Origin: Pseudolysobacter sp964466115
GTDB taxonomy: Bacteria > Pseudomonadota > Gammaproteobacteria > Xanthomonadales > Rhodanobacteraceae
Length of the DNA: 64,000 nt
Direction: 5' to 3'
Assembly: GCA_964466115.1 (NCBI GenBank)
Contig: CAYXMH010000012.1
Location: 16,196 to 80,195, forward strand
Below, piece after piece: positions 61,078 through 64,000 of this stretch. The position numbers were made by a program, and so were the translations under genes. The notes beneath the pieces are model-generated. The model was not told the DNA's origin and made no database searches. It was given only the letters and a program-made list of their open reading frames with translations. Numbering within the stretch: position 1 is the first letter of the stretch; every line of letters begins with the position of its first letter.

Positions 61078-62985
61078 TTACACAGACAACGTTTTGAGCT
61101 TGCGCCCGCTGTGAATTAGATTGGTTAAAGCATGCGTCACCGTAACCGAGGTGAACATGGAGGTTAAAATACCGATCGCGAGCGTTATCGCAAATCCCTT
61201 GATCGGGCCGGAACCAAACGTCATCAAGCCGAACGCGGCAAGTAAATGGGTGACGTTGGCATCCAAAATCGTCGCCCAGGCTTTGTCATAGCCGGCGCGA
61301 ATCGAGGCCAATGGTGTTGAACCATTGCGCATTTCTTCGCGGATACGTTCGCAAATGAGCACGTTCGCGTCGATCGCCATACCCAACGTCAGCACAATGC
61401 CGGCGATGCCTGGCATGGTTAAGGTCGCTTGGAACAAGCTCAATACCGCAACCAGCATCACCAGGTTCAAGATCAAACCGATATCGGCCACCAATCCAAA
61501 CAATTTGTAATAAACGGCCGCACATCCAAGCACTAACAGCAATCCAATCAATACCGCATTAAGCCCTTTGCTGATGTTATCGCGTCCTAAACTCGGCCCG
61601 ATCACCCGCTCTTCGACGATATCAACGGGAGCCGCCAGCGCGCCAGCGCGCAATAACAAGGCAAGCTCAGATGCGTCTTTGCTGCTGCCAATGCCGGTGG
61701 TTTGGAACTCTTTGCCAAATACACCTTGTACCGTTGCAGCAGAAATCACTTCCTCGGTGATTTTTGCCGTACGCACTTCCTTGCCATCAACGATTTTGGT
61801 TTCCGGAATGCGCTCGATATACACCACCGCCATACGCTTACCGACGTTCTGGCCGGTAAAGTCGAGCATTTTTTTCGCGCCCACCGCATTCAAATTCACA
61901 TGCACGGCGGGCAACCCGCTGGTCGGATCCGGTGCGCTATTGGCGTTGGTTAACTCATCACCCGTGACAATCACCTTCTTTTTCAAAACGATCGGCACCG
62001 GTTTGCCGTTCGGTCCCAGGTCGCGCATATGGTACAGGCGCGAATCCGGCGGAACGCGGTTGGTCGCTTCCGCTTCATACGGGTTGGTAACGCTTTCATC
62101 CACCGCGCGGTATTCCAACGTGGCGGTGGCGCCAAGAATTTTCTTTGCCTCAGCCGTATCTTGCACACCCGCCAATTCAACCACGATGCGGCCAACACCT
62201 TGTTGCTGAATAATCGGCTCGGACACACCCAATTGATTGACGCGATTGCGCAGCGTGGTGAGGTTGCTGGTGATCGTCTCTTTGGCTTTTTCCTGCACCG
62301 CCGCCTCACGCACTTTTGCGATCAGCGACCAGCTATCGGCGGTGACCGTGCCGTCGCGCACTTCCAGGGGTGGGGTCTCGCCGAGTTTTTCCGGCTTATT
62401 GACCTCACTGGCAATGATGTCGCCGGCTTTCTGTTTGTCGGCTTCGGAACGCAACGTCACCACCACGCCTTGCGGACTGCGGCTGACCGATTGATACCGC
62501 ACGCCGCCCTTCAGCAACGCGGCACGAATGTCATCCACGTAGCGCGATTCTTGTTTTTCCAGCGTCGCGCTTTGGTCGATCTCCATCAGGAAATGCACGC
62601 CACCTTGCAAATCCAAACCCAGCGGCATCGAGTTCGCGCCGATCGCACGCAACCAAGTGGGCACGGTCGACGCCAAATTCAGCGCCACAACGTATTTATC
62701 GCCAAGATCGCTGCGCAATGCATCGGCGGCGGCAAGCTGCGTTTCGGTATTCGAAAATCGCACCAACAAACGGTCGGCACTGTTCTCCACCGTCTTAAAA
62801 TCCAAGGTTTTGGTTTGCAGAATGCCGGTCACTTTTTCCTTCAACGCATCATCCACCGTAGCGCCGCGGTTGGCGGAGATTTGTACCGCCGGCTGCTGCG
62901 GGAACAAATTCGGTAATGCGTAAACCACCCCAAGCAGCAAAACCAGGCTAACCAATGCGTATTTCCATTTTGGAAAATCGTTCAT
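61078..62985 (-). CDS. secD: Protein translocase subunit SecD
   Basis: A 635-residue partner of SecF. First helix YALVSLVLLLGVVYALPNLF, motif GLDLQGGVHFLMEID, a large periplasmic part (P1 base and head), and the RND-like helix bundle with LGMAIDANVLICERIREEM and FGSGPIKGFAITLAIGI. Length is usual for gammaproteobacteria. Operon yajC-secD-secF. Confidence 0.97.
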   Translation of the reverse strand: MNDFPKWKYALVSLVLLLGVVYALPNLFPQQPAVQISANRGATVDDALKEKVTGILQTKTLDFKTVENSADRLLVRFSNTETQLAAADALRSDLGDKYVVALNLASTVPTWLRAIGANSMPLGLDLQGGVHFLMEIDQSATLEKQESRYVDDIRAALLKGGVRYQSVSRSPQGVVVTLRSEADKQKAGDIIASEVNKPEKLGETPPLEVRDGTVTADSWSLIAKVREAAVQEKAKETITSNLTTLRNRVNQLGVSEPIIQQQGVGRIVVELAGVQDTAEAKKILGATATLEYRAVDESVTNPYEAEATNRVPPDSRLYHMRDLGPNGKPVPIVLKKKVIVTGDELTNANSAPDPTSGLPAVHVNLNAVGAKKMLDFTGQNVGKRMAVVYIERIPETKIVDGKEVRTAKITEEVISAATVQGVFGKEFQTTGIGSSKDASELALLLRAGALAAPVDIVEERVIGPSLGRDNISKGLNAVLIGLLLVLGCAAVYYKLFGLVADIGLILNLVMLVAVLSLFQATLTMPGIAGIVLTLGMAIDANVLICERIREEMRNGSTPLASIRAGYDKAWATILDANVTHLLAAFGLMTFGSGPIKGFAITLAIGILTSMFTSVTVTHALTNLIHSGRKLKTLSV

Positions 62986-63060
62986 GCGTCACTATCCGAT
63001 TGCGTAACCAGCCAAATCAGCGCTATGGCGAAAGCCGCGCCGATCCCATTCCAACCCAAA

Positions 63061-63393
63061 TTAAATCGCCTTCAGCGTGCCCTTGGGCAACACCGCGCTA
63101 ACCGCCTGCTTTTGCAATTTCACCTTCACATTGGCGGCGATTTCAATGGTTAAAAATGCATCACCGATCTCCTCGATGCGGCCAAGCACCCCGCCGTTGG
63201 TGATCACTTCATCGCCCTTGGCCAATGCCGCCATCATGGCGCGTTGTTCTTTGGCGCGTTTCATTTGCGGGCGAATCATCAAAAAAAACATGCCGGCAAT
63301 CAACACGACCATAAACAGCATCGAAGACAGCGGATTGGATGCCCCATCACCACCAGCGCTTTGGGCGTAGACGCTCGAAATCAAAAAATCCAT
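63061..63393 (-). CDS. yajC: Preprotein translocase accessory subunit YajC
   Basis: A 110-residue protein with one helix (LSSMLFMVVLIAGMFFLMIRPQMKRAKE in parts), the family motif RPQMKRAKEQ and an SH3-like end (GDEVITNGGVLGRIEEIGDAFLTIEI in parts). First gene of yajC-secD-secF. In many relatives tgt and queA lie upstream; here they are not in the window. Confidence 0.95.
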   Translation of the reverse strand: MDFLISSVYAQSAGGDGASNPLSSMLFMVVLIAGMFFLMIRPQMKRAKEQRAMMAALAKGDEVITNGGVLGRIEEIGDAFLTIEIAANVKVKLQKQAVSAVLPKGTLKAI

Positions 63394-63891
63394 CGGTTTT
63401 TCTCTAATTTTTGTATGGCGGAAGCGTTAAATCCACTCCGCAAGTCGGTAAAAAGGCCGCAGATTATGCCATGTCAAAGCATGTCGCGCACGTTTTCGGT
63501 GCCGCGACAGCTACTAACTGCTGTTATATCGAGTGGGTGATTAGTTGAGGTCATCGGCTAATTAAGAGGCCAAAACCAAGAAACCCACGAAACTGGTCAA
63601 AATTTTAATAAATGCCCCGATTTGTATGGATGCTCTGGTTGTTATTACGTGCGCGTCTGCCGGCGTAACATTTCTTTGCATTTCCCGGATAAAAAGATGT
63701 CCGCATTTTGCGCTGAATTTCGCACTTATATAAGCCTGCCGCGGCATTGATTCCATTGCCGCAATGCAAGTCTTCTTTTAAACATAATACAATTATTTAC
63801 AATTATTTACAATTAGAATAGTACATTAATGCTATATTGGCATCGAGTGGATCGAATGCATTTGAATTTAATCGGATTACAAAGGCGATAT
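63394..63891. other. Gene-poor stretch upstream of yajC and the last gene
   Basis: About 500 bases with no convincing gene, including the divergent promoter region. GC falls toward the right end. A leftward frame of 64 codons at 63562-63756 has no recognisable family or clear ribosome site and is not called. Confidence 0.6.
63789..63815. repeat. Three tandem copies of a 10-base AT-rich unit
   Basis: ACAATTATTT at 63789 and 63799, then ACAATTA at 63809. The ten-base spacing is close to one helical turn. It sits about 80 bases before the ATG at 63892, in the probable promoter. Confidence 0.85.
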
Positions 63892-64000
63892 ATGAACAAG
63901 GTAATGGCCGCGCGTTTTTCGGTTTTGGTGGGTGCGTTGTTGTTGTCAGTCGGCGCTGTTGCCGGGGAGTGCGGTGGCGACGCCGGTGGTACGGCGTGCT
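63892..64000 (+). CDS. Exported protein, N-terminal fragment (runs off the window)
   Basis: The first 36 residues. ATG at 63892 follows AAAGGCG at a short spacing. The visible part is a signal peptide (basic start, VLVGALLLSVGAVAG) with probable cleavage near GAVAG-EC, then a Gly/Cys-rich stretch (ECGGDAGGTAC). Function unknown. Confidence 0.75.
   Translation, partial: MNKVMAARFSVLVGALLLSVGAVAGECGGDAGGTAC

Noticed and set aside
63562..63756. 64-codon leftward frame upstream of yajC
   Set aside because: No ribosome site, family or conserved-looking segment; it lies in an AT-rich promoter region.

Overview
The window looks like a chromosomal segment of a denitrifying or microaerophilic gammaproteobacterium. 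This rests on several things: the suhB-trmJ / secF-secD-yajC neighbourhood, which resembles the pseudomonad order; Mfd, RlmKL, AmpD and TrhO of proteobacterial type; a cbb3 oxidase operon; and a copper nitrite reductase. The species cannot be named from the sequence. One 100-base run of N (13083-13182) marks an assembly gap.

Layout. 1-1376: the end of an RND efflux pump operon, read leftwards. 1620-9875: housekeeping genes, namely mfd, a methyltransferase, a small secreted His/Tyr-rich protein, and a tightly overlapped trhO / hydrolase / rlmKL operon. 9940-12758: an AmpD amidase and a membrane Ser/Thr kinase that ends in a TonB-like domain. 13254-21529: two translationally coupled RHS genes. 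The first is a 2158-residue SpvB/TcdB-like secreted shell protein. The second is a separate secreted protein that carries the RHS core and a C-terminal methyltransferase-like domain. Next to them lie a heptamer tandem array and the assembly gap. 21792-30293: a complete cbb3 oxidase operon (ccoNOQP, an extra small membrane gene, ccoG, a short ccoH-like gene, ccoI, ccoS, and a SafE/CcoS2-like gene). 30357-36294: signalling genes, namely an OmpR-type regulator, a soluble hybrid histidine kinase, an FNR-family regulator, a core-less ribonucleotide-reductase-like protein and a PAS-GGDEF cyclase. 36438-43911: the anaerobic respiration block (nirK-nirV-sco-porin leftwards; outer-membrane cytochrome-porin, cytochrome c4 and an unknown gene rightwards). 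43940-53166: mixed genes, including a tRNA-Pro, a rhomboid protease, a DUF1800/DUF1501 pair and an alkyltransferase-like protein. 53174-58358: a Pho box, pstCAB-phoU and a CNNM/CorC protein. 58391-63393: trmJ, suhB, secF, secD and yajC. The window ends in the signal peptide of an unknown exported protein.

How it fits together. Four perfect FNR boxes (TTGAT-N4-ATCAA) lie upstream of ccoN, nirK, the outer-membrane cytochrome-porin gene and an unknown gene at 43309. An FNR-family regulator with a matching recognition helix is encoded in the same window, but it lacks the N-terminal iron-sulfur cysteines. The picture is an oxygen- or NO-controlled respiratory regulon: a high-affinity oxidase plus nitrite reduction with its periplasmic and outer-membrane electron carriers.

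The candidates for something new are: (1) the bipartite RHS system with a methyltransferase-like tip; (2) the ribonucleotide-reductase-like protein that has lost its catalytic core and sits divergent from the FNR-type regulator; (3) the FNR-controlled cytochrome-porin beside nirK.
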